Positions 39,072 through 46,780 of a stretch of 64,000 nucleotides of DNA are shown here, in pieces. The position numbers and the translations under genes are program-made. Below the pieces are notes generated by a model. The model saw only the letters and a program-made list of their open reading frames with translations. It had not been told where the DNA came from and searched no databases. Positions within the stretch are counted from its first letter, which is position 1; the number at the start of each line of letters is the position of its first letter. Source of the DNA: Streptosporangium roseum DSM 43021 (lineage in GTDB: Bacteria > Actinomycetota > Actinomycetes > Streptosporangiales > Streptosporangiaceae); assembly GCF_000024865.1 (NCBI RefSeq), contig NC_013595.1, positions 8,370,001 through 8,434,000 on the forward strand. Direction: 5' to 3'.

Positions 39072-39300
39072 GGCGCCTCCCGGTCGCTGTTTACACAAGA
39101 TTAACGAGAGCGCACCACAGCGTAAGCGTGCCTGTGCATTGCATTCCCTTTATCCGCAGGTTTTCCACGGAACATCGGTGAGTTTCCGGTCTATTCCACT
39201 GATCCTGCCCTACCTCGGACGGAAGCCGATTGCCTGAGCTGCCGCGAAACCGCACTCTGCAGAGAAGAAAAGCCACCAGCGTCCGCCAGGAGTGATCCGG

Positions 39301-39585
39301 ATGACGGCAGAGCACGGCGAGGCCGTCGACCATCTGCGACGGCTAGCCGCCCAGCTGGAGGCGCACTCCTTCCAGGTGCGCCTGAAAGCGCCCGCGGGAC
39401 TCTTCCCGCGCCTCCACGTGATCAATCCGATGGTCCCCGCCATGACAGAGGACGTGCTCGCCGCTCACGAGGCCGACGGCGAATGGTGGTTCTGGCTGTC
39501 CTGGGCCGGCCGCATCGGACATGCCGAAGATGTCGCCACGGCTGCGGAGCGTGTGGCTAGTGTGCTTCATGTGATACGCAGATAG
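39301..39585 (+). CDS. Small protein of unknown function (94 aa), divergent from the XRE-TPR gene
   Basis: ATG 39301 has GGAG 8 nt upstream; an in-frame GTG at 39292 is possible. It encodes 94 aa: an N-terminal helix (AVDHLRRLAAQLEAHSFQVRL), a strand region (RLHVINPMVPAM), the distinctive WWFWLSWAGRIGHAEDV and a C-terminal helix. This layout recurs in short actinobacterial proteins next to XRE-type regulators. No signal peptide. It is followed 61 bp later by the 31-codon peptide gene and may share its transcript. Confidence 0.72.
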   Translation: MTAEHGEAVDHLRRLAAQLEAHSFQVRLKAPAGLFPRLHVINPMVPAMTEDVLAAHEADGEWWFWLSWAGRIGHAEDVATAAERVASVLHVIRR

Positions 39586-39646
39586 GTGATTCTTGGGCTC
39601 CACATGGGTAACACCCGGTGATCAAGCCCCAGAAGGGAGCGCGACC

Positions 39647-39742
39647 GTGAAAAGGATCCAGGTCATCCAACGTCCGCGTCCACCGCGCGAGCCCGCGCCG
39701 CTCGATCTACGGAGCCCGTCGGGGAGGCAGCTGCCTTTCTAG
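39647..39742 (+). CDS. 31-residue Arg/Pro-rich peptide, copy 1
   Basis: GTG 39647 follows AAGGGAG with a 7-nt gap, and TAG ends it at 39740-39742. The peptide starts (M)KRIQVIQ, has RPRPPR in the middle, then PLDLR and PSGR, and ends in LPF. It matches the peptide encoded at 48116-48211 in length (31), in 21 of 31 positions, and conservatively at nearly all others, while the codons differ mostly at third positions. That is strong evidence that both are translated and selected. No signal peptide or cysteine. It lies between the 94-aa gene and a duplicated hairpin. Function unknown. Confidence 0.8.
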   Translation: MKRIQVIQRPRPPREPAPLDLRSPSGRQLPF

Positions 39743-39758
39743 CGGCCCGGCGCGTCGC

Positions 39759-39821
39759 GGCCCCGCAGCGATCCTCCCTCCCCGGAGGACGGCCCCGCAG
39801 CGATCCTCCCTCCCCGGAGGA
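39759..39821 (+). repeat. Tandem duplicated terminator-like hairpin
   Basis: A 31-bp unit starting GGCCCCGCAGCGATCCTCCC occurs at 39759-39789 and 39791-39821. Each contains TCCTCC...GGAGGA, able to pair, so the peptide gene is followed by two identical small hairpins 16 and 48 bases after its stop. The remaining 39822-40002 gap holds only the ROK gene's promoter region, with no other feature seen. Confidence 0.7.
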
Positions 39822-40002
39822 GGAGAGCGACAGGCGCGGCGACCAGGCGCGGATCCATCCGGTCGAGGGGGTCCTCCGACCCGGCGGCCTGACGGTCGGC
39901 GAGATCCGCTCCGGAGCCGAACGCCGCGGGCACGGGGATCCCGGTCGCCGCCTGCCGGAGTATCGTCCGGTTCAGACACGTCCATCCAATAAAGTCTCCG
40001 CG

Positions 40003-41229
40003 ATGCTGATGAACCAGACGACTCCGGAGGTCGGGTTGGCCCAGGAGGAGATCCGCCGGCACAATGCCGGCACCCTGCTCCGACACGTGCACCTGGGCGG
40101 CCCGGTCTCCCGCACGGCACTGGCCGAGCGGATGAGGCTGAACCGCAGCACCATCATGGCGCTGACAGCCGAGCTCACCGCGGCGGGCCTGGTCCGCGAG
40201 GAGCTTCCCGCGGACACCGGCCGGGCGGGCCGGCCGTCGCTGATGGTCCGGCCCGAGTCCGACCGGGTGTACGTGCTGGCCTTCGACGTCGCCGTGGACC
40301 GGCTGGTCGCCGCCCGGGTCACGCTGGGCGGGATCATGCTGGACCGCAGGGAAGCGGTCCGCCCGCGCGCCGGGGCCGACCTCGACCGCGTGGTCGAGGT
40401 GCTCGCCCGGTTCGGCCGCCAGCTGCACCGGGCGGCGCCTCCGGACTCGGTGTGCGTCGGCGTCGGCGCGTCGTACTGCGGAATGATCCGGCCCGGCGAC
40501 GGCATGGTGCGCTTCGGACCCGACATGGGCTGGGTGGACCAGGCGTTCGGCAGCGAACTCGGCCGCCGGCTGGGGCTCGGTCTGCCGGTGTCCGTGGGCA
40601 ATGAGGCACATCTCGGCGCGCTGGCCGAACAGCAACGCGGCGCGGGCGTCGGCTTCCAGAACCTGATCTACCTGCACGGGGACGTCGGCGTGGGCGGCGG
40701 CATCATCGTCGGCGGCAAGCTGCTGGACGGCGACAGTGGATACGCCTGCGAACTTGGCCACATGGTGGTGAACCCGCACAACGGGCGCCCTTGCGGGTGC
40801 GGCTCACATGGCTGCCTGGAGGCGGAGGTCGGCGAGCGCGCCCTGCTCGACGCCGCGCACCGGCCCGCCGAGCTGTCCGGCCGCGACGCCGTACGGGCCG
40901 TGGTGAGCGACGCCGACCGCGGCGATCCCGCGGCCCGGGACGCGCTGCACCACGTCGGCGACTGGCTCGGCATCGGGGTGGCGAACCTCATCAACCTCTT
41001 CAACCCGGGCATCGTGATCTTCGGTGGGATGCTGCGCGAGATGTACCCGGGCGCGGCGGCCCAGGTACGCGCCCGCATCGCCGCCAACGTGCTGCCCGTC
41101 GCCCGGGAGCGGGTACGGCTGCGCACCTCGGCGCTGGGGGACGACGCCACCCTGGTCGGCGCCGCCGAACTCGGCTTCTCCGAGCTGCTGGCCAACCCGC
41201 TGGGCGTGCTCACCCGCACGTCACCGTAG
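40003..41229 (+). CDS. ROK-family transcriptional repressor (XylR/NagC-like)
   Basis: A 408-aa protein. The N-terminal winged helix (about 15-80) reads LLRHVHLGGPVSRTALAERM then NRSTIMALTAELTAAGLV. The ROK sugar-binding fold follows, with the zinc motif CGCGSHGCLEA at about 264-274 and LNLFNPG-type wording in NLINLFNPGIVIFGGML. The kinase catalytic Asp is replaced (VGNEAHLGALAE has E), as in repressors without kinase activity. It probably senses a sugar. No transporter or glycosidase is adjacent, so its target lies elsewhere. Confidence 0.93.
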   Translation: MLMNQTTPEVGLAQEEIRRHNAGTLLRHVHLGGPVSRTALAERMRLNRSTIMALTAELTAAGLVREELPADTGRAGRPSLMVRPESDRVYVLAFDVAVDRLVAARVTLGGIMLDRREAVRPRAGADLDRVVEVLARFGRQLHRAAPPDSVCVGVGASYCGMIRPGDGMVRFGPDMGWVDQAFGSELGRRLGLGLPVSVGNEAHLGALAEQQRGAGVGFQNLIYLHGDVGVGGGIIVGGKLLDGDSGYACELGHMVVNPHNGRPCGCGSHGCLEAEVGERALLDAAHRPAELSGRDAVRAVVSDADRGDPAARDALHHVGDWLGIGVANLINLFNPGIVIFGGMLREMYPGAAAQVRARIAANVLPVARERVRLRTSALGDDATLVGAAELGFSELLANPLGVLTRTSP

Positions 41230-41434
41230 CCCGCGCGCCGGCCGGCATCCCACGATGATCCCTGACGCGGATCTCGCTCGGACACGGGGCAGAAGCATCG
41301 CTCGCATCTGACGACACGGCGGTCGGAAGGGGTTCATCTGATACGCGCCGTCACCGATCCGCCGTAGCGGGGACGCCCGTTCGGGGCGGCCCGCCGTTGC
41401 GGTCGAACTCTCCGCCCCGCGCGACCACGGAGGG

Positions 41435-41803
41435 CTATATCCAGCGGCGAATGGCGTCGATCGTCGTTTCCGGTGAGGTGTTGAAGCAGAACCGGATGCC
41501 GGGTGCCGTCGCCACCAGAACGTTGACCAGCCGTTCGAACAGGAGGGTGTGCTCGGGCGCCATCCGCACACCACCTCCGATCATGACCACGCCGAAGGGC
41601 CCCTCGGACAACCGTTCACGGACGATCCGCTCCGCCTCGTCCGGGTCGGTACCGATCAGGCACGACACCGCGTCCAGACCCGCCGCCCGCAGAGCCGCGC
41701 TGCCCTGCTCCACCCGTGCGGTGAGCGTCGCCTCGTCGAGGCCGGGGTGCCTGGTGTAGTCGATCGCGCTCGGATGCAGCCCGATCGCCAGAATCCTGGT
41801 CAT
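41435..41803 (-). CDS. Conserved small protein of unknown function, possible Rossmann-like fold
   Basis: ATG 41803 (AGGAGCG just upstream) gives 122 aa; an ATG 15 bp earlier overlaps the SDR stop and is less likely. It starts MTRILAIGLHPSAIDYTRHPGLDE and contains GVVMIGGGVRMAPEHTLLFERLVNVLVATAPGIRFCFN (in two blocks), an alternating strand-helix pattern. The GGGVR loop may bind a nucleotide or anion. No family is recognised. It lies 8 bp after the SDR gene and so is in the same operon. The 41230-41434 stretch before it is without features. Confidence 0.75.
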   Translation of the reverse strand: MTRILAIGLHPSAIDYTRHPGLDEATLTARVEQGSAALRAAGLDAVSCLIGTDPDEAERIVRERLSEGPFGVVMIGGGVRMAPEHTLLFERLVNVLVATAPGIRFCFNTSPETTIDAIRRWI

Positions 41804-41811
41804 CCTCGCTC

Positions 41812-42534
41812 CTACCATGGGACGGGACCGTTGCGGTCGAAGAAGCCTCCGGTCGGCCCGTCAGGGTCCAGGGTGGCCAGCCTGATGATCGCATCGGCCC
41901 CCTCGGCGACGGTGTGGACCCCCGTGTGATGGTTCATGTCGGTGGCGGGGTTGCCCGGATCCGCGGCGTTGACCTTGAACCCGGGCAGCGCACGGGCGTA
42001 CTGGGACACGATCATGTTGAGCGCCGCCTTCGACGAGGCATAGTCCAGGCACAGGAAACCGGACTCGGGGCGGGCGGGGTCGCCGGCGTGTGTCAGCGAG
42101 GCGAGAGCGCTGGACACCATGACGACACGGGGCCGTTCCGACTTCCGGAGCAACGGCAGGAAAGCGTGCGTGACCCGCACCTGACCGAACACGTTGACCT
42201 CGTACAGTTCCCGTAGCATGTCGGCGTCCATGTCGGCCGGATCCAGCAGCGGACCGCCGACTCCGGCGTTGTTGACCAGCACGTCCAGGTGTTCCACGCG
42301 CCCGGCGACGGCCTTCACGGCCGCCGCCACGGACTCGTCCGAGGTCACGTCGAGCTCGACGGACTCGACGTCGAGCCCCTCACCCGCCAGCGTGTCCGCG
42401 GCGCGCATGCCGCGTTCCCGGTCCCGTGCGGCCAGGAAGACTCGCCATCCCTCGCCGGCCAGGCGGCGTACGGTCTCCTGGCCCAGCCCTTTGTTCGCTC
42501 CGGTGACCAGCGCCACCGTCTTCACCTCTGTCAT
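41812..42534 (-). CDS. Short-chain dehydrogenase/reductase
   Basis: ATG 42534 gives 240 aa; an in-frame ATG at 42546 is an alternative, and neither has a strong ribosome site, so a leaderless start is possible. Classical SDR motifs are present: TGANKGLGQETVRRLA (cofactor glycines), LDVLVNNAGVGG, VSSALAS and YASSKAALN (Tyr-x-x-x-Lys), with the catalytic Ser preceding. It uses NAD(P)(H) on an unknown alcohol or ketone. It is divergent from an MmyB-type XRE regulator, a frequent pairing that implies direct control by that regulator. Confidence 0.94.
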   Translation of the reverse strand: MTEVKTVALVTGANKGLGQETVRRLAGEGWRVFLAARDRERGMRAADTLAGEGLDVESVELDVTSDESVAAAVKAVAGRVEHLDVLVNNAGVGGPLLDPADMDADMLRELYEVNVFGQVRVTHAFLPLLRKSERPRVVMVSSALASLTHAGDPARPESGFLCLDYASSKAALNMIVSQYARALPGFKVNAADPGNPATDMNHHTGVHTVAEGADAIIRLATLDPDGPTGGFFDRNGPVPW

Positions 42535-42636
42535 GGGGTCGATCATCGGTGCGCGCGCCCGGCCCCACCAGGACCGCTGAGGCATGGGACCCGTGGTACC
42601 ACCCGGCCGGCGCGGCCCGTGCGGCATCATCGAGAA

Positions 42637-43473
42637 GTGAACCGCGCCGAACTCGCCGAAGTACTCCGCACAGCCCGGGCTCGTGTGCGACCGCAGGACG
42701 TCGGACTGCCGTCGGGAACGCGCCGCCAGGTGCCGGGCCTGCGCCGGGAGGAAGTGGCCATGCTCGCGGGCCTGAGCGTCGATTACGTGGTCCGGCTCGA
42801 GCAGGGGCGCGGGCCACGGCCCTCCAGCCAGGTCATCGCCGCGTTGACCCAGGCCCTGCGACTCGACGACGATGACCGCGACCTGGTGTTCCGGCTCGCC
42901 GGCCACGAGCCGCCTCAGCCCGGGCGCATCGCGATGGTCGTACGGCCGAGCGTGCTCCGGCTGCTGGACCGGATGGCGGATCTGCCCGTGCTGGTGCTGT
43001 CGGCCAAGGGCGACGTGCTGGCCTGGAACCCCCTCGGGGCGGCGCTTCAAGGCGACATGTCCGCGTGGCCGCAGCGGCAACGCAATCTCGTCTGGCAACG
43101 TTTCCTCGGCAGCAGCCGCTGCCAGGTCGCCTCGGACCCGGACGAGGACGACGCGGCCGCTCACGCCTCGGTCGGCACGCTCCGTGCAGCCCAGGCCCGT
43201 TACCCCGGCGACCCCGACCTGGCGCAAATGATCAAGGAACTACGCCGTGGCAGCCCGCGATTCGACGAGCTGTGGCGGGAGGGGCAATCCTCCTCATGGC
43301 GTAGCGCGACCAAGAGCATCAGCCATCCCAGCCTGGGCACGATCACGCTCGACTGCGACACCCTCCTGCTCCCCGACAGCAACCAGACCGTGGTCGTGTA
43401 CTCGGCCGAGCCGGGAACCCCCGAAGCCACGGCGCTCGACATGCTGCGGGTGACCGGACTGCAGCGTCTCTGA
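42637..43473 (+). CDS. XRE-family regulator with MmyB-like ligand-binding domain
   Basis: GTG 42637 with GAGAAG close upstream gives 278 aa. The helix-turn-helix reads VPGLRREEVAMLAGLSVDYVV then RLEQGRGPRPS, standard for this class. The C-terminal PAS-like MmyB domain (about 100-275) contains LSAKGDVLAWNPLGAAL and ends GTPEATALDMLRV. MmyB-type domains bind fatty acids or related ligands. It is divergent from the SDR gene across about 100 bp and probably regulates it. Confidence 0.94.
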   Translation: MNRAELAEVLRTARARVRPQDVGLPSGTRRQVPGLRREEVAMLAGLSVDYVVRLEQGRGPRPSSQVIAALTQALRLDDDDRDLVFRLAGHEPPQPGRIAMVVRPSVLRLLDRMADLPVLVLSAKGDVLAWNPLGAALQGDMSAWPQRQRNLVWQRFLGSSRCQVASDPDEDDAAAHASVGTLRAAQARYPGDPDLAQMIKELRRGSPRFDELWREGQSSSWRSATKSISHPSLGTITLDCDTLLLPDSNQTVVVYSAEPGTPEATALDMLRVTGLQRL

Positions 43474-43474
43474 G

Positions 43475-43628
43475 GCGCCGGGGGAGACCATCGCCGGCCT
43501 CGCCGACGTGCGGGCCGTCGAGGAGCTCTCCCGCCGGCCGTACGGGGCGGAGGCGCTGGAGGCGGTGCGGGCCCTCTGCGCGGAGGGGTCGGTGCGCCGG
43601 TCGGCGGTGACCGGGCCGGCCGGCGCCG
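43475..43628 (+). other. Coding-like remnant between the XRE and MFS genes
   Basis: The gap carries an open plus-strand frame reading GETIAGLADVRAVEELSRRP and then YGAEALEAVRALCAEGSVR, with protein-like composition but no start codon with a ribosome site and no family match. It may be the tail of a lost gene or chance. Confidence 0.3.
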
Positions 43629-44825
43629 TCATCCGCGCGACGCGTCATGCGGGTCACGGGCGCGCGGTCCCGCTCCCCCGGAGGCGAGGGCCGCGGGGCG
43701 CAGGGCTCCGGCGAGGAGGGCACCCGCCAGGGTGATGACCGCGATGAGGCCGAACGTGGCGGGCAGCGAGGTCACGTCGGCGATCCAGCCGGTGACGGCG
43801 GGGGCCATGAGCCCGGACAGGTAGGTGATCGTCGCGACTCCCGCGACCCCCAGGCTGGGCGTCGCGGTGGCGTTGCCGCCGGCGGCGAAGCAGAGCGGCA
43901 CGATCACGGCCACCCCGAGTCCGAGCAGGGCGAACCCGATGATTCCCGGCACCGGGGTGCGGGCCATGACGATCACGGCTCCGCCGAGGGTGGCGAGCAG
44001 GCCGCCGGCGCGGACGGTCACGACCGGTCCGAGCCTGCGGATCATCAGGTCGCCGGCCAGCCGGGTGACCGCCATGGCCAGGGCGAAGATCGCATAGCTG
44101 GCGGCGGCGACGCCCGGACCGGCGCCGGTGACGTCCTTGACGTAGACGGCGGCCCAGTTCATGCTGGCGCCCTCGGCGAAGGTGGCGCAGAATCCGACGG
44201 CGCCGATGGCGAGGATCGCCCGCGAGGGCGCGGCGAACCGGGGCGGCGCCTGCTCGCCGGGCTCGGGCCGGGTGTCCAGCAGGCCACGGCTCGCCATGAC
44301 TCCGAAGACCAGCAGTGCCAGCGCCGCCGCGGAGTGGTGGACGCGCGCGTCGATCCCGGCGTGCGCCGCGACCACTCCGATCCCCGCCCCGGCCAGGCTG
44401 CCCACGCTCCACATGCCGTGCAGCCCGGACATGATCGAGCGCTCCAGGCGCCGCTCGACGATCACTCCCTGCGCGTTCATCGTGACGTCGCACATGCCGG
44501 CCGCCGCGCCGTACGCGAGGAACGCGGCGCACAGCCAGGGCAGCCCGGGGGAGAGCGCGGGAAGGGCGAGTGCCGCGCACCACAAGGCGATCAGGACCCG
44601 CGTGGCGACACGGCCTCCGTAGCGGTGGACCAGCCGCCCGGCCATCGGCATGGCGACGAAGGCGCCGACGGCGGGGCAGAACAGGGCGAGTCCGAGAGCG
44701 GCCGGGCCGAGCTGGAGGTGCTCCTGCAGCCACGGGATACGGGTCGCCATGCTTCCGGAGACCGCGCCGTGGGCGGCGAACACGGCCGTGATCGCGATGC
44801 GGGCACGTTGATTGTCATTGCGCAT
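43629..44825 (-). CDS. MFS transporter
   Basis: ATG 44825 gives 398 aa with about 12 helices. N-terminal wording AAHGAVSGSMATRIPWLQEHL and MPMAGRLVHRYGGRVATRVLI (motif A position) with GMCDVTMNAQGVIVERRL matches the YbjJ-like group of MFS exporters or sugar permeases of unknown substrate. It is divergent from a ROK-family regulator 45 bp away, which makes a sugar or sugar-like substrate plausible. Confidence 0.9.
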   Translation of the reverse strand: MRNDNQRARIAITAVFAAHGAVSGSMATRIPWLQEHLQLGPAALGLALFCPAVGAFVAMPMAGRLVHRYGGRVATRVLIALWCAALALPALSPGLPWLCAAFLAYGAAAGMCDVTMNAQGVIVERRLERSIMSGLHGMWSVGSLAGAGIGVVAAHAGIDARVHHSAAALALLVFGVMASRGLLDTRPEPGEQAPPRFAAPSRAILAIGAVGFCATFAEGASMNWAAVYVKDVTGAGPGVAAASYAIFALAMAVTRLAGDLMIRRLGPVVTVRAGGLLATLGGAVIVMARTPVPGIIGFALLGLGVAVIVPLCFAAGGNATATPSLGVAGVATITYLSGLMAPAVTGWIADVTSLPATFGLIAVITLAGALLAGALRPAALASGGAGPRARDPHDASRG

Positions 44826-44836
44826 GATGCTAGAAA

Positions 44837-44860
44837 TTAACAGGAAGGCTCCCTGATTAA
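44837..44860. promoter_or_regulatory. Operator-like dyad between the MFS and ROK genes
   Basis: TTAACAGG and CCTGATTAA arms (one-base offset) flank AAGGCTC at 44837-44860, in the 45-bp gap between divergent starts. Its position allows one repressor dimer, probably the adjacent ROK protein, to control both genes. Confidence 0.5.
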
Positions 44861-44870
44861 AAGAGGACGG

Positions 44871-46013
44871 ATGAAGACCGCGACCCCACAGATGGCCCGG
44901 GCGATCAACGATCGCCTCGCCCTCGACCTGCTGCTGGAGCACGGGACCCTGACCGCTCCCCAGCTACGGGCGCTCACCGGCCTGTCCCGCCCGACCGTGT
45001 CGGACCTCGTCGAGCGCCTGCGGGTGAACGGGCTGATCACGGTCGTCGGCGAGAGCGGCGAGGACCGGCGGGGGCCGAACGCCCGCGTCTACGGCATCGT
45101 GGCCGACCGCGCCCACGTGGCCGGGGTCGACGTACGGCGCGACACGGTCAACGTGACCGTCGCCGACATCACCGGCCGGACCGTCGGCTCCGCCGCGCGC
45201 CCGCTGGAGACCGCACGCCCGCCGGACACCGCATGCCCGCCGGACACCGGAGGCCCCGCCGGGGCCGGACGCCCGCCCGGAGCGGGCCGGCCCGTGGAGC
45301 CCGGACGCTCCGGAGAGCCCGGCGACGACCTGGTCACGATCATCGCCGGCACCGTCGCGGAGGCGGCGGGCCCGAGGAGCATGCACGCGGTCGTCGTGGG
45401 CGCCCCGGGAATGGTGAACCCGCACAGCGGGGAGCTGGCCGCGGACAACGGCGTGCCCGGCTGGCGGCCGAACCTGCTGCGGGCCCTGAGCCACCGGATC
45501 GACGCACCGGTCACCCTGGAGAACGAGGTCAACCTCGCCGCCGTCGCGGAGCACCGGATCGGATCCGCCCGGGGACGCGGGGACTTCGTCCTGCTCTGGC
45601 TGGACGACGGGGTGGGCGCGGCGATCACCCTGGACGGAAGGCTGCGCCGGGGAGCGTCGGGGGGCGCGGGCGAGGTCGGCACCCTCGGCCTGCGGGGCGG
45701 GCTGTTCTGCGACCTGGCGAGCGCCGGGTCCATCGGCGGCCTCGACCAGGACTCCCTCGCGGAGAGGATCGCCGAGGGCGCCTTCACCGCGGTCGCCGTC
45801 CTCGACCCCGGGCTCGTCGTCCTCGGCGGGGAGACGGGCCGTTCCGGCGGGGACGCGCTGGCCGCCCGGGTCGGCGAGCGCCTCGCCGCACTCTCCCCCG
45901 TCCCGACCCAGGTCCGCCCGAGCACGGTGGAGGGCAACGCGATCCTGCACGGGGCCCTTCTCACCGCCCTGTCCATCGCCCACCGCGACATCTTCGGCGA
46001 GGTGCCGGCGTAG
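44871..46013 (+). CDS. ROK-family regulator lacking the zinc motif, with a Pro/Gly insert
   Basis: ATG 44871 (AGAGG upstream) gives 380 aa. The winged helix is LLLEHGTLTAPQLRALTGLSRPTVSDLVERLRVNGLI in overlapping blocks (about 20-57). A low-complexity segment rich in Pro, Gly and Arg (about 108-150) interrupts the first ROK lobe. The second lobe has VGAPGMVNPHSG and LENEVNLAAVAEHR, where the kinase Asp is Glu. The CxCGxxGC zinc motif expected after GEVGTLGL is absent. It is probably a repressor of the divergent MFS gene; ligand binding may differ from normal ROK proteins. Confidence 0.85.
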   Translation: MKTATPQMARAINDRLALDLLLEHGTLTAPQLRALTGLSRPTVSDLVERLRVNGLITVVGESGEDRRGPNARVYGIVADRAHVAGVDVRRDTVNVTVADITGRTVGSAARPLETARPPDTACPPDTGGPAGAGRPPGAGRPVEPGRSGEPGDDLVTIIAGTVAEAAGPRSMHAVVVGAPGMVNPHSGELAADNGVPGWRPNLLRALSHRIDAPVTLENEVNLAAVAEHRIGSARGRGDFVLLWLDDGVGAAITLDGRLRRGASGGAGEVGTLGLRGGLFCDLASAGSIGGLDQDSLAERIAEGAFTAVAVLDPGLVVLGGETGRSGGDALAARVGERLAALSPVPTQVRPSTVEGNAILHGALLTALSIAHRDIFGEVPA

Positions 46014-46051
46014 ACCGGGCTGCCCCGGCTCCCCCGGACGGTCTCGGCTCC

Positions 46052-46417
46052 CTAGGCGGCCTCAAGCGCCTCGGCGACGGAGGGGAACACCTCGAACACC
46101 TGTGTCAGGCCGGCGAGGTTGAGCCGTCGTGCCAGGTTCCCCTGGATCCCGGTGATGATGAACCGGACCCCCTCGACCTGGCCGTGGTGGCGCGCCTGGA
46201 GCAGTTCGCCGATCCCCGAGGAGTCGCAGAAGGTGAGGGCCGAGAGGTCGAGGATGAGGGTCGGCGCCTGCAGGGCGTTCCACGCCCTGTTCATCTCCGC
46301 CCGTAACACCGGGGTGTGGTAATGGTCCAGCTCACCACTGGCCTGCACGACGAGCGTCGTGCCGTGCAGTCCGGACGTGGCGGTGAAACTCGACTCCGGT
46401 TCATTTCCCACGAACAT
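46052..46417 (-). CDS. STAS-domain anti-sigma factor antagonist
   Basis: ATG 46417 (GAAGG about 6 nt upstream) gives 121 aa. It has the SpoIIAA-type fold: LVVQASGELDHYHTPVLRAEM, then LILDLSALTFCDSSGIGELL with the phosphorylatable serine of the DSSG loop (about residue 66), and the C-terminal LNLAGLTQVFEVFPSV. In its unphosphorylated form such a protein captures an anti-sigma kinase. No kinase or sigma gene is adjacent, so its partner is elsewhere. Confidence 0.94.
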   Translation of the reverse strand: MFVGNEPESSFTATSGLHGTTLVVQASGELDHYHTPVLRAEMNRAWNALQAPTLILDLSALTFCDSSGIGELLQARHHGQVEGVRFIITGIQGNLARRLNLAGLTQVFEVFPSVAEALEAA

Positions 46418-46780
46418 GATCAACCTTCTACCCCGGCCTCTCCCAGCCATGTAACTTTCTCATATGGGACAAGTCGTTCTGGCGAGCCAGGGGCACGGAA
46501 CATTCCGGTCCTCACATGGCACACCCGGGACCCGTCCGAGTTAACTCTCGGCGGGGGACGCGCCGACCGCATCCTCCACCGTGCCGCGTCCGCCGGACGG
46601 CTCCCCCACTCCGGGGCGGCGTGGCCGTCGCTCCGCAGGGGCCGGCGAGATCCGGCGGACCTCTCCCCCTTCTGTCTGGAGTGCCCAGGGCATACGGGAC
46701 TATTCCGGCACCCGCCGGTGAGGTGACCCGGACCCCGCCGCAAGGGGGCGCCAGGCAGGCACACTGGGAGGATGGCTGGG
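46418..46780. other. Gene-free divergent region
   Basis: A 363-bp gap between the STAS gene and the propeller lipoprotein gene. GAGTTAACTC, a perfect 10-bp palindrome, lies at 46538-46547. The rest shows no credible frame or element. Confidence 0.5.

Noticed and set aside
39759..39821. Attachment-site direct repeats of an integrated element
   Set aside because: The copies are adjacent, form hairpins, and no integrase or tRNA gene is nearby.
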